Shown one piece after another: positions 1 to 9,212 of a stretch of 64,000 nucleotides of DNA. How positions within the stretch are numbered: position 1 is the stretch's first letter; every line of letters begins with the position of its first letter. Under the pieces are notes generated by a model. That model was not told where the DNA came from. It searched no databases and saw only the letters and a list, made by a program, of their open reading frames with translations. A program made the position numbers and the translations under genes. The DNA is from Roseiarcus sp963776665 (GTDB lineage Bacteria > Pseudomonadota > Alphaproteobacteria > Rhizobiales > Beijerinckiaceae): positions 62,001 through 126,000 of the forward strand of contig CAVZNQ010000018.1 in the NCBI GenBank assembly GCA_963776665.1. The letters run 5' to 3'.

Positions 1-1
1 C

Positions 2-895
2 GGCGGCGGCCACGATCACGCGCCCGCGAGTTTCGGCCGGGCGTTCGCGATCGGCATTGGTCTCAACCTTGGGTTCGTGATCGTCGAGACGATCTTCGGA
101 ATTTTGAGCAACTCCGTCGCCTTGCTGGCCGACGCGGGCCACAACGTGAGCGACGTCCTGGCTTTGGCGGTCGCGTGGCTGGCGAGCGAACTGGTGAAGC
201 GGACGCCCACCGCCCGGTTCACCTACGGCCTGCGCGGCTCGTCCATACTCGCGGCGCTGTTCAATTCAGCGTTTCTGTTGGTGATTGTCGGGGCGATCTC
301 GTGGGAGGCGATCCGGCGGCTCGGAGCGCCGGAGCCGGTCGCGGGAAAAACAGTGATGATCGTCGCCGCGATCGGAATCGCGATCAACGCGGTCACCGCC
401 TGGATGTTCGCGGGCGGCAAGGACGACATCAACTTGCGCGGCGCGTTCGTCCATATGGCTTCGGATGCGGTGGTGTCGGCGGGTGTCGTCGCGGCCGGTT
501 TTGTGATCATGCTGACCGGATGGCTATGGCTCGATCCTGTTGTCAGCCTCGTCATCAACGCCGTGATCGTCTGGGCGACCTGGGGCCTGCTGCGCGATTC
601 GCTCGGCATGGCGATGGCGGCTGCGCCTTCGCGCATCGATCCCGCCGCGGTGCGGGCGTTTCTTGCCGGCCGGCCGGGCGTGGAGGGAGTGCACGATCTG
701 CACATTTGGGCGATGAGCACGACAGAAGTGGCCCTCACCTGTCATCTGGTCATGCCCGGAGGCCACCCCGGCGACGGCTTTCTCCATGGGCTCTGCGACC
801 AGCTGACCGAACGATTCCGGATCGATCACACGACCGTGCAAATCGAGACCGACCCCACCGCCGCCTGCGCCCTCGCTCCTGATGAAGTCGTCTGA
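2..895 (+). CDS. Cation diffusion facilitator (CDF) family metal efflux transporter, 5' end outside the window
   Basis: Open from the first bases of the window, so the true start lies upstream. The visible N-terminus is glycine/histidine rich (GGGHDHAP), as in the metal-collecting leader of ZitB/CzcD-type proteins. Several hydrophobic segments follow. The paired HxxxD metal sites of the family are visible in ADAGHNVSD (second membrane segment) and VHMASDAVVSAG (fifth), and a cytoplasmic ferredoxin-like domain closes the protein (VHDLHIWAMSTTEVALT). CDF proteins are inner-membrane proton antiporters that export Zn2+ or related divalent cations; the metal cannot be read here. It converges on the giant coiled-coil gene, with 17 bases between the two stops. 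Confidence 0.93.
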   Translation, partial: GGGHDHAPASFGRAFAIGIGLNLGFVIVETIFGILSNSVALLADAGHNVSDVLALAVAWLASELVKRTPTARFTYGLRGSSILAALFNSAFLLVIVGAISWEAIRRLGAPEPVAGKTVMIVAAIGIAINAVTAWMFAGGKDDINLRGAFVHMASDAVVSAGVVAAGFVIMLTGWLWLDPVVSLVINAVIVWATWGLLRDSLGMAMAAAPSRIDPAAVRAFLAGRPGVEGVHDLHIWAMSTTEVALTCHLVMPGGHPGDGFLHGLCDQLTERFRIDHTTVQIETDPTAACALAPDEVV

Positions 896-912
896 CGGGA
901 GGGCGGCTTGCG

Positions 913-3900
913 CTACCCGAGCCGGCCGGAAGCGTGAGCGAGGATCGTGTAGACCTTGCCGGTGTTGGAGAGGAGATAGGCGCGCCATTGCGAGCCGTCG
1001 CGGTCATTCTGACTGACCTTCGCCAACATACGCTCGAATTCCTGCATGTAGCGCGTCGTCGCGTCGCGGAACTCCGGGTCGGCGCGGTAGCGGCGCCGGA
1101 TGTCGTCGAACGCCTGCTGGCCCGCCTCGGTGTAGAGGCGGCGCGAGACAGCAGCGGTGTCGCCGCGGCGCCACCGATCCCACATCTCGACCGCCGCCGC
1201 ATTGTCGATGAGGCCGGAGATTTCCAGCGCCAGGGCGTCGAGCGTCTCCGCCGCCTTGGGGGCGGCGGCCGGTTCGTCGCGTGAGGCGGCCGCGAGCAGG
1301 CTCGAGAGCCACCCCGCCTGTCCGCGGTCGGAGGCTGGCGCGGGCGTCGAGGCGGAGTTCGACGGCGCCGGCCACGGTTGCGCCGGGACGCGGCCGAGCG
1401 GGTTCGCTTCCGGAACGGACCCGATCAGCCCGGACCCCGGACCCTCGATGACCGGCGAGGCGATCGCTTCGGCGACCCGCGCCAGCGCCGTCTCGCGGAG
1501 CGAGGGAGCCTCCGGACTGCGGATTGTCGGCTCGGCGGCGCGCGGCTGGGGCTTGTCGAAGCGCGCGCCAGCGCCGGCGGCCGCTGCAGCGGCAAGCGGC
1601 GCCGGTTCGGCGATGTCGAAGGTAGCGCTCGAGTCCGCAACCAGCGCCGCAAGCTCCTTCAGCGCCCGGATCTGATCGGAAACAACCCGCCGCATCGCCT
1701 CGGCGGTTTCGCTCGTCTCCTGCGGCAGATCGAGAACGCCGCGGCGCAGTTCCTGCCGCGTCTCGTCGAGATCGCGCTGAACCTGGCTCGCCATCTCCTT
1801 TACCTCGGCCACCGATTGGCGGAAGCGGTCGGCGGAGTGCTCCAGGGCGCCGGAGAGCTGGGTGGTGGTCTGTTCGAGGGTTGCTTGCAGGGTCTGCGCG
1901 GTCCGTTCGCGCTCTTTCGCCGCGGTGTCGCGAATGGTTTCGAACTGGCCGGCGACCGCGATCGACGCGCCTCTGGTGGCCGAGGCGAGGGTTGCGCTGA
2001 TCTCCTGGGCGCGAGCCTGCGCCCTGGCGAAACTGTCTTCGACGTTGGCGGCGAACCGCCCGAGCGTCGCTTCAAAGGCTTCGCTGCGGCCTGCGAGATC
2101 GCCGATGAGCGCCTGCAGGCTGCCTTGGCGATGTTCGAGCGCGAGGTCGAGCGAACGCTGTTGCTGAGTAAGGTCCCGTCCGACCGCGGCCAGGGTTTCC
2201 GCGTGCTGGGCGAGCTGCCCGGCGACCGCGCCCGCGTCGGACTGGGTGGCGGCGGAAATCCGTCCGAGCGTCGCGACCTGCGAGGCGATCGCTCCGAGCG
2301 CCTGCTGGAATTCGTCAACCCGCGCGGCGAGCCCGCTCTGAACGGCGTCAAGCCGGTCGCCGGCCGATCCGATCGCCCGATCGATGACGGCGCTGGTCTG
2401 GCCGAGATTGTCGATCACCAGCGTCAATTCGTTGCGCAGCCGGTCGCCGGTGCCGGAGAGAGCGCCGACCGAGTTTTCCGCGCTGCGAGCGACGGCGTCG
2501 CCCAAGGTCGCGCTTGATGCCTCGATCTGCTCGGTCAGATGCTTCAGCAGCCCGTCGATCGCCTCCGCGGAGCGGTGGGTCGCGTCCGCAGCGACGCTCC
2601 GGAGCGCTTCGCTGGAATCGGCCACTTCCGAGCGCAATTGTCCTGTGAGCGCGCTCAAGGCGCGGACAGGATCGGATGCGCTGCCGTTGACGGCGGCGAT
2701 GAGCTCATCGGTCCGCCGCGTGAGCAGGGCTCCGAGGCTGGCCATCTGCTGGTCGAGCATATGGATCGCGCGCTCGCCGGCGTCGGCGATCCTCGCCGAC
2801 ACATCCTCGCCGCGCTCGCCGAGCGCGGCCACCAGGTCGGCGCCCTTGCCCTCGATGACATCACGCAGATCGTCGACCCGCGCTCTGATCGCGCCAGTTA
2901 CGCTCGCGCCGCGCGCGGCCCAGGTCGTGTCGGCGTCCGACGCCGTTCTCGCCAGCGCGTCGTTCATCGCCTGGATGCGCCCGGCCAGGCGTTCATCGAT
3001 GCTTTCCGCGTTGCTGTTGGCGGCCTCGACCAGGTCAGCCAAGCGCGAATCGATGATCCGCGCGCTTTGATCCGCGGCCTCGGAGAGCGCCGCGAGGCGC
3101 GCGTCAAAGACCTGCGCGCTCTGCCTCGTAGCATCGACGACGACGGCCCGGTGCGACTCGAATGCCGCGCCGATCGAGGCTTGGTGACGGTCGAGCATGC
3201 CCGTGACGCGCTCGGCGTGATCGCCAACCTTGTCTTCCAGTTCGGCCCGGCTCGAATCGAAGCGCCGGCTCAAATCCTGCATCGGCGCGACGACCTGGTC
3301 CTTGAACTGATCGACGCTGGCCCCGAGCGACCGAGATACCTCCTCGACCCGGCCGGTCAAGGTTGTATTGATGTCGCGGGCGACCGTCGACAGCGTCTGC
3401 GTCAGCTCCTCCGCGCGCCTTTGCAGAGTTTCGCCGATTTCCGCCGATTTGGCGTCCATGCCTTGCGTTAGCTCGCGACCGCCGTCGCCGAGCGCCTTGG
3501 CGGTCTCGAGAGTATTGCGGGCCAATGTTTCCGTCAGCGCGCGGCCGCGCTGGGCGAGCGCGTCGTCGATCCGCATGAGCAGGCTTTCGAGCGTCGTCGA
3601 GACGTCCCGCAGCTTCGCTCCGGCGCGCTCCTCGACGGCTTGCAGGTTGGCGTCGAAGAGGGCGGACGCTTCCTCGTTGCGCCGGCCGAGCTTTTCGTCG
3701 ATCGCGCCGCCGCGGCTGATGAGGGTGTCCTCGATCTGGGCGAGCTTGGCGCCGAGATCGGCGGCGAGGTGAGCGGACCGATCGCCAATCTGGTCGACCA
3801 GATCGCGGCCGCGCCCGTCAATTGCGCCCTCGAACCGGCCCAGCGCGTCGCCCAGCGACGACTCGATGCGGCGTGAATGGGAGGCAAGAGCGAATTCGAC

Positions 3901-6900
3901 CGCATTGCTGTGAGCGGCCGTAACCGCGCTCAACTGATCCGTTCGCGCGGCTGAGTGCGTCGCCAGCTGATCCGTATATTCGACGAAGCGCTTGTCAAAA
4001 TCGTCGCGACGGGCGTTCATCATCACTTCGATCGCGTCGAGATGTCCCGTAATGCGGGCGTTGAGCTCGTCGGAGTGGACGCCCAAGCGATCGATCACGT
4101 TATGCCCGCTCTCCCCAACGAGGCCATCCAGCGCTTCGAGATATTCGCGCATGCGCTCGGTCTGTTGCGAGACTGCATCCACGAGGCGCACGCCGCGCTG
4201 GTTGACGATGCCGTCGAAGGCCGCGATCTGCTCGCTCAGCGCACTATGCACATTGCCCGCGCCGTTCGCGGCTGCGGCTGCCGCGTCGCCGGCGAGCGCC
4301 GTGAAGCGTTCGTTGATCCGCGCCGTCTCGGCGGTCATCCTGGCCAGCGATTGCGTTGTCGACGCCTCGATCTGCGCTTGGGCGACGGCGCCCTCGGCCG
4401 AGACCGCGCCGACGAGGCGACGCGTCGATTCGTCGAATAACGTCTCGAGCGTGCCGTTCTGCGCATCGATCGCGCCGCGCAACTGCGTCTCGCGGGCGTC
4501 GAATTGCTCGCCCCAGCGCGCCGCTGCGCCGTCAAGGAACGCGGCGGCGTCTTCGGCGCGATCCCGGATCAGGGAGGTCAATCGTTCGCTTGAGCCGGTG
4601 AGCCTGTCTTCCAGGACCTGACCGCGCACGACGACGGTGTCGTGGAGGCGGTCTGCGGCCTCGTTGAGGCGCCCGACGAGGCTGTCGCCATGGACGACGA
4701 TGGTGTCGGAAAGCCCTGCGCTGCCGGCCTCGAGTCGCTCGATCAGCGCATTCGACCGGACGCTGAAGTCGCCGGCGACCGAGTCGGTCGTCTGGGCGAG
4801 CCGGTCGGCGACCAAGTCGCCCTGGGCCCGGATCGCTTCTACCGTCTCGGCGCCGCTCGAGCTGACGCGTTGGACCACATCGTTCGCATAGGCGTCGACG
4901 GCGCTGCGCGTCGCGGCGGACGCCTCTTGAAGTCGATCGGCGACGGAGTCGCCATGCAGGCGAATTGCATCTACGGTTTGGACGCCGCTGGCGCTGACGC
5001 GGCCAACGATATCATCTGCGTAGTCGGCGACGGCGCTGCGCGTCGCGGCCGAGGCCTGGGCGAGCTGTTCGGCGACGGAATCGCCTTGGGCGCGGATCGC
5101 CTCGACGGTTTGCGCCCCGCTTGCGCCAACGCGGTTTACGACTTCGTCGGCGTAGGCGGAGACAGCGCCGCTCATGACCGCCGACGCGGCGGCAAGCTGG
5201 GTGGCGACCGCGCCGCCGTGCGTATTGACGACGTCGGCGGCCTCCGAGAGCCGCGCCGCGAGGGTGTCGCCGTGGTTTCTGAGGGTCTCCGCGGCCTCGG
5301 CGCTAGTGGAGGAGATGCGGCTCACGACGGCGTCGGCATGGGCGCCGATCGCGTTGCTTGCCGAGGCCCCGGCGTCGGAAAGACGATTGGCGACCGAGTC
5401 GCCATGGGCTCGAATGGCGTCGAGGACCTCTGCGCTGCTCGCGTTGATGCGGCCGACAATGTCGTCGCCATGGGCGCCGAATGCGCCCGACAGGGCGAGC
5501 GACGATGCGGCGAGCTGATCGGAGAGCGCGTCTCCGTGTCCCTTGATCGCCTCGACGGCGCGGGCGCTGCTGCCGCTGATGCGGCCGACCACCTCGTCGG
5601 CGTGTGCGCCGACGGCGCTCCGCGCGAATTCCGCCGCGTCCGCAAGCCGCGTCGCCACTCGTTCGCCGTGGGCGTCGATGGCTTCGACGACCGAATCCTG
5701 CGAAGTTTGAACGCGCGCGATGAGATTGTCGCCCCGCTCGCCCAGGCGGGACAGCAGATTGTCACCAGCCGCCTTGAGGCGGCTGTCGACTTCCCCGACG
5801 CGCGCCAGGATATCGCCAGCCGCCTTCTGGCTGGTGTCCGCGAGGCGCTCGGCGAGAGTTTCGCCGATATCTCTGATCGACGTGCTCATCCGCGTGCCTT
5901 CGGCGGCGATTTGCTCGAGCGTCGCCGAGCCGGCGCCCTCGAGGCCCCGGGCGGCCTGGTTCGACGCCGCCCCGATCGATTCCGCCATCCGTTGGCCGGA
6001 TTCGGTCAGGCGCTCGCTCAGACTCGCTCCGGCGGAGTTGATGTCCGCGGCGATTCCGTCGTGCGCGGTCGCGATCGCGTCGCGCACCCGCGTCCCGCTC
6101 GTCACGATCGCCTCGCGCTGGTCGGCCATTTCGGCGATCAGCAATCGGATTCTTCGCTCGTTGTCGGAATAGGACCGCTCTAGGGTCGAAACTTCGGATT
6201 GCACCCGAGTCTCAAGCTCTGCGGCCCGCGCAAGCGCACGTTCAACCCCATCCCCCATCGACGTGAGCTCGCGACGGATGGCTTGAGACAGGTTGACCAT
6301 ATGCTCACCCGCCATCGCCTCCGGCTCGGCCAGACGAACGGCGACCTGGGAGATCGCGCGCGCCGACTGCCTGAGCTCGCGCAGCCGCCGCGACAAGGCG
6401 GCAAAGGCGAACATGCAGAAGATCGGCGCCAGCGCCGCCAACAGGAAGAGCAGAGTCTCGGGGCGCAACAGCAAATCGGCCGGGCGGGTTGGGGCCGTGG
6501 GCCATAGGGCGACGTATGCGTAGAACGCGCAAATCGCCACCCACAGAAGGGATCCGATCAGCGCGAGAACGAAAGGCGTCCGGCTCGCCGGGCGGGCGTT
6601 CATCGCTTGCAGGATCGCGCCTACGGTCTCGCGGTCGTCGTTCGCCGGCGGGGCGGTGGGAATCGCCGGCTTCGCTTCGCCCTCGGGAGCGCTCGCGGCG
6701 GACGAGGGGCCCGGGCGAAGGAGGGTTGAGGTTTCGGCGGGGAGCGCGCTCGGCTTGAGAACCGGGCTCGCGGTCGTCGCCTTCGCCGGGACGAGCTGGG
6801 GCGGGGCGCTCTCGACCGAAACGGCCTCGTCGTCGTCGGTGAGGTTCAGCGCGCTTTCGATCGCCGACATCGCCGCGGAAACAGGATCCGTCGCCGGATT

Positions 6901-6912
6901 TTGTTTTACCAT
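913..6912 (-). CDS. Giant (1999 aa) membrane-anchored apolipoprotein-like coiled-coil repeat protein
   Basis: A single uninterrupted frame starting MVKQNPATDP. Residues 1-110 are acidic and Pro/Ala-rich. Two hydrophobic helices follow (about 113-136 and 152-173), then roughly 1650 residues of Ala/Asp/Glu/Arg-rich helix almost free of proline, with a central block of 44-residue repeats. A Pro/Ala-rich linker and a small C-terminal domain (about the last 100 residues, with RRLYTEAGQQAFDDIRRRY) end the protein. Large proteins of this layout occur in Hyphomicrobiales, usually named apolipoprotein A1/A4/E-domain or kinesin-like protein. The likely topology is two inner-membrane helices with a long rod on one side. 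A structural or envelope/cell-pole role is inference only. It stands alone, transcribed towards the CDF gene. Confidence 0.85.
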   Translation of the reverse strand: MVKQNPATDPVSAAMSAIESALNLTDDDEAVSVESAPPQLVPAKATTASPVLKPSALPAETSTLLRPGPSSAASAPEGEAKPAIPTAPPANDDRETVGAILQAMNARPASRTPFVLALIGSLLWVAICAFYAYVALWPTAPTRPADLLLRPETLLFLLAALAPIFCMFAFAALSRRLRELRQSARAISQVAVRLAEPEAMAGEHMVNLSQAIRRELTSMGDGVERALARAAELETRVQSEVSTLERSYSDNERRIRLLIAEMADQREAIVTSGTRVRDAIATAHDGIAADINSAGASLSERLTESGQRMAESIGAASNQAARGLEGAGSATLEQIAAEGTRMSTSIRDIGETLAERLADTSQKAAGDILARVGEVDSRLKAAGDNLLSRLGERGDNLIARVQTSQDSVVEAIDAHGERVATRLADAAEFARSAVGAHADEVVGRISGSSARAVEAIKGHGDALSDQLAASSLALSGAFGAHGDDIVGRINASSAEVLDAIRAHGDSVANRLSDAGASASNAIGAHADAVVSRISSTSAEAAETLRNHGDTLAARLSEAADVVNTHGGAVATQLAAASAVMSGAVSAYADEVVNRVGASGAQTVEAIRAQGDSVAEQLAQASAATRSAVADYADDIVGRVSASGVQTVDAIRLHGDSVADRLQEASAATRSAVDAYANDVVQRVSSSGAETVEAIRAQGDLVADRLAQTTDSVAGDFSVRSNALIERLEAGSAGLSDTIVVHGDSLVGRLNEAADRLHDTVVVRGQVLEDRLTGSSERLTSLIRDRAEDAAAFLDGAAARWGEQFDARETQLRGAIDAQNGTLETLFDESTRRLVGAVSAEGAVAQAQIEASTTQSLARMTAETARINERFTALAGDAAAAAANGAGNVHSALSEQIAAFDGIVNQRGVRLVDAVSQQTERMREYLEALDGLVGESGHNVIDRLGVHSDELNARITGHLDAIEVMMNARRDDFDKRFVEYTDQLATHSAARTDQLSAVTAAHSNAVEFALASHSRRIESSLGDALGRFEGAIDGRGRDLVDQIGDRSAHLAADLGAKLAQIEDTLISRGGAIDEKLGRRNEEASALFDANLQAVEERAGAKLRDVSTTLESLLMRIDDALAQRGRALTETLARNTLETAKALGDGGRELTQGMDAKSAEIGETLQRRAEELTQTLSTVARDINTTLTGRVEEVSRSLGASVDQFKDQVVAPMQDLSRRFDSSRAELEDKVGDHAERVTGMLDRHQASIGAAFESHRAVVVDATRQSAQVFDARLAALSEAADQSARIIDSRLADLVEAANSNAESIDERLAGRIQAMNDALARTASDADTTWAARGASVTGAIRARVDDLRDVIEGKGADLVAALGERGEDVSARIADAGERAIHMLDQQMASLGALLTRRTDELIAAVNGSASDPVRALSALTGQLRSEVADSSEALRSVAADATHRSAEAIDGLLKHLTEQIEASSATLGDAVARSAENSVGALSGTGDRLRNELTLVIDNLGQTSAVIDRAIGSAGDRLDAVQSGLAARVDEFQQALGAIASQVATLGRISAATQSDAGAVAGQLAQHAETLAAVGRDLTQQQRSLDLALEHRQGSLQALIGDLAGRSEAFEATLGRFAANVEDSFARAQARAQEISATLASATRGASIAVAGQFETIRDTAAKERERTAQTLQATLEQTTTQLSGALEHSADRFRQSVAEVKEMASQVQRDLDETRQELRRGVLDLPQETSETAEAMRRVVSDQIRALKELAALVADSSATFDIAEPAPLAAAAAAGAGARFDKPQPRAAEPTIRSPEAPSLRETALARVAEAIASPVIEGPGSGLIGSVPEANPLGRVPAQPWPAPSNSASTPAPASDRGQAGWLSSLLAAASRDEPAAAPKAAETLDALALEISGLIDNAAAVEMWDRWRRGDTAAVSRRLYTEAGQQAFDDIRRRYRADPEFRDATTRYMQEFERMLAKVSQNDRDGSQWRAYLLSNTGKVYTILAHASGRLG
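4693..5670 (-). repeat. Seven 132-bp (44-residue) coding repeats inside the giant coiled-coil gene
   Basis: Seven consecutive units of 44 residues begin with H/Q-G-D/E (HGERVATRL, HGDALSDQL, HGDSVANRL, HGGAVATQL, QGDSVAEQL, HGDSVADRL, QGDLVADRL). In most units a mid-unit AxADxVVxRV segment lies 21 residues later. An 18-residue partial unit (HGDTLAARL...) is inserted before the fourth. Forty-four is four times eleven, the undecad periodicity of apolipoprotein-type amphipathic helices. Repeats diverge outside this block. Confidence 0.8.
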
Positions 6913-7187
6913 CCTTTGCGCCTCACTCCATCGGCCCGGTCATCCGAACGACCGACCCGTACGCCAGGCGTTCTCTCCGGCTGCCGTTGGCCGAACCAAA
7001 CGCCCGTGAATTAACCACGTTGCAGTCTACCGCTGCGCTTCACAGATGAAAACCACGCCGCCCGCCCATCTTGCAAACGTCGTTAACGCTTCGGTTACCA
7101 TGTTTTTCCATAGTCTTCAGCCGATTATCGGCCGCGCCCGCCCGGCGCCGCGTCGTTTCCGGCGGGTCGCAAACTGGCGAGGGCGCC

Positions 7188-7622
7188 ATGCTTGAGAGTT
7201 CGGCAGCCTCGAGGCGGGCGGAGACCGGTTCAAATAGCGCCGAATCAACGGCCGGCGGGTTCGATCCGCCGCTCGATCTTGTCCATCTCGCCCGCCAGTG
7301 CCTTGGCGATCACGAGCTTGAGGCCGAGTTGTTGGGACTGTTCCGGCTGCAGGCGCCGGCGCTGACCGCCCAACTTGCCGATCAGTCGCACTTATCATTG
7401 GAATCAAAGGCAAAGATCGCTCACAAGCTACGGGGTTCGGCGCTTGCAGTCGGCGCCGGCCGGGTCGCTCGGGCAGCGTGGCGCATCGAGGAATTGGCCG
7501 CCGCCTCCGGCCCCTGGTCGCCAGAAGACGCCGGCCCAGGGTTGGAAGAGGCCCGCGGGATCGCCGCTCTCCTGTTTGCGGTGACCGAGGCGGTGGCCGA
7601 AATCAATCGCATTTTGGGCTAG
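7188..7622 (+). CDS. Histidine phosphotransfer (HPt) domain protein
   Basis: A 144-residue protein from the ATG preceded by GCGAGGG. The frame stays open upstream to about 7071, but that part lacks a ribosome-binding site and does not look like the domain. The HPt helix bundle covers about residues 25-140 and carries the phospho-accepting histidine in AHKLRGSALAVGA (family pattern HxLKGSA). A short acidic segment DLVHLARQCLGDHELEAELL forms the first helix. HPt proteins relay phosphate between a hybrid kinase and a response regulator. No kinase or receiver gene is adjacent, so its partners are encoded elsewhere. Confidence 0.85.
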   Translation: MLESSAASRRAETGSNSAESTAGGFDPPLDLVHLARQCLGDHELEAELLGLFRLQAPALTAQLADQSHLSLESKAKIAHKLRGSALAVGAGRVARAAWRIEELAAASGPWSPEDAGPGLEEARGIAALLFAVTEAVAEINRILG

Positions 7623-7828
7623 GACGGGCCGACCACCGCCTTCCCGCGCCGCGGCTGGGGATAAGTTTCCCGGACCTGGGCTGTCAAAGTCCTGCGCGGG
7701 CTGAAATTGCCGTTTCAAACGCTCTTTCGGGGCCGCCGCGGTTGCTTTATGAAGGCCCGCGACGAGGCTTGAGCCATCGCACGCGCCACGGCGCGGGACG
7801 CCGTTCTCCCGAGGAAAAATTCGTTTCG

Positions 7829-8149
7829 ATGACCAAACTGACTTTCATTGACGCGTCCGGACAGTCGCGTTCGGTCGAGGCGCAGGTCGGCTCTACGGTG
7901 ATGGAGACGGCGTTGCGCAATTCCATTCCGGGCATCGAAGCCGAGTGCGGCGGCGCCTGCGCCTGCGCGACCTGCCACGTCTATGTCGCGGAGGAGTGGA
8001 TGCCGGCTGTGGGCAAGGCGTCCCAGATGGAGGAGGACATGCTCGATTTCGCCTTCGAGGTGCGTCCCACCTCGAGGCTCTCCTGCCAGATCAAGGTCAG
8101 CGAAGCGCTGGACGGGCTCGTCGTCGCCACGCCGGCCAAACAAGGTTAA
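7829..8149 (+). CDS. 2Fe-2S ferredoxin (adrenodoxin/ISC type)
   Basis: A 106-residue protein starting at the ATG eleven bases after GAGGAAA. Cluster ligands are visible in ECGGACACATCHVYV (C-x5-C-x2-C) with the fourth cysteine in TSRLSCQIKV, the arrangement of vertebrate-type/adrenodoxin ferredoxins. The conserved EEDMLDFA acidic helix, which docks the reductase, is present. It acts as a soluble one-electron carrier. The gene immediately downstream, 18 bases away, encodes a flavin reductase of the ferredoxin-NADP+ reductase type, so the two probably form an electron-transfer pair in one transcript. Confidence 0.93.
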   Translation: MTKLTFIDASGQSRSVEAQVGSTVMETALRNSIPGIEAECGGACACATCHVYVAEEWMPAVGKASQMEEDMLDFAFEVRPTSRLSCQIKVSEALDGLVVATPAKQG

Positions 8150-8167
8150 CAAAGCGAAGGAATCCGT

Positions 8168-9206
8168 ATGACCGAAGTCCTGTCCACCGATGTCGCAATC
8201 ATCGGCGCGGGCCCGATCGGCCTGTTCGCCGTGTTCGAGCTCGGGCTGCTCGACATCAAGGCGCATCTTATCGACATCCTGCCGAAGGCCGGCGGGCAAT
8301 GCGCGGAACTCTATCCCGAGAAGCCGATTTACGACATTCCCGGCTTTCCGGTGATCTCGGGCCAAGAGCTCGTCGACAATCTGGCGAAGCAGATCCATCC
8401 CTTCGGGCCGAAGTTTCACCTCGGCGAGATGGTCGAACGCATGGAAGTGCTGGGGACGGCCGAGCGGCCACTATTCCGCATTGGAACCGACAACGAAAAG
8501 ACAATCGAGGCCAAGTCGGTCTTCATCGCCGCCGGAGGAGGATCGTTCCAGCCCAAGAGGCCGCCCATCCCCGGGCTCGACGCCTATGAGAACAAAAGCG
8601 TCTTCTATTCTGTGCGCAAGATGGAGCACTTCAAGGGGAGACGGGTGGTCATCGTCGGCGGCGGCAATTCCGCGCTCGACTGGGCGCTCAACCTGCATCC
8701 TGTCGCCGACCGCATCACTCTCGTTCATCGCCGTGACGCTTTCCGGGCGGCGCCGCACTCGGTCAACGCCATGCGCGAGCTTGTCAATTCGGGCGACATG
8801 GAGTTCATTCTCGGCCAGGTGACAGCGGTCAAGGGGGAGGGCGGTCAGCTTTCGGCGCTGACGATCCGCCGTGAAAATGGCGAGCACTACGATCACCCCT
8901 GCGACGACATGATGCCGTTCTTCGGCCTGACGATGAAGCTCGGACCGATTGCCGGCTGGGGGATCAACCTCAACGAGAATTCTGATTCCCGTCGACACGG
9001 CGAAATTCGAGACGAGCGTTCCCGGAATCTTCGCCATCGGAGACATCAACACCTATCCGGGCAAGCTCAAGCTGATCCTGTCGGGCTTCCACGAGGCGAC
9101 GCTCGCCGCCCAGCGCGTCCATCACTATGTGTACCCGGACAAGAAACTGACCTTCCAGTACACGACCTCGTCGACCAGCCTGCAGCGTAAGCTTGGGGTG
9201 AGCTGA
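8168..9206 (+). CDS. Ferredoxin-NADP+ reductase, thioredoxin-reductase-like (NAD(P)/FAD oxidoreductase), with one frameshift
   Basis: The N-terminal FAD fold begins VAIIGAGPIGLFAVFELG and carries the family signature KAGGQCAELYPEKPIYDIPG. The NADP-binding fold has VVIVGGGNSALDWALN. The frame then breaks after INLNEN. One extra T at 8980-8981 must be ignored to continue into LIPVDTAKFETSVPGIFAIGD, the second FAD motif, and on to the stop at 9206. The corrected protein has 345 residues, a normal length for bacillus/rhodobacter-type FNR. Without correction the frame ends at 9190 in nonsense. It follows the ferredoxin gene, its likely electron partner. I consider a sequencing error more likely than a dead gene. 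Confidence 0.9.
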
Positions 9207-9212
9207 GGTCCG

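Noticed and set aside
4693..5670. CRISPR-like regular repeats
   Set aside because: The 132-bp periodicity is coding and degenerate at DNA level; there are no identical short repeats with unique spacers and no cas genes.
1378..6183. Long plus-strand frames opposite the giant coiled-coil gene
   Set aside because: The minus-strand frame is uninterrupted for 1999 codons with clear repeats and membrane helices. The opposite frames are GC-driven shadows of repetitive sequence.
8168..9206. Programmed ribosomal frameshifting in the ferredoxin reductase gene
   Set aside because: There is no slippery heptamer or downstream pseudoknot, and similar single-base shifts occur in unrelated genes of the window.
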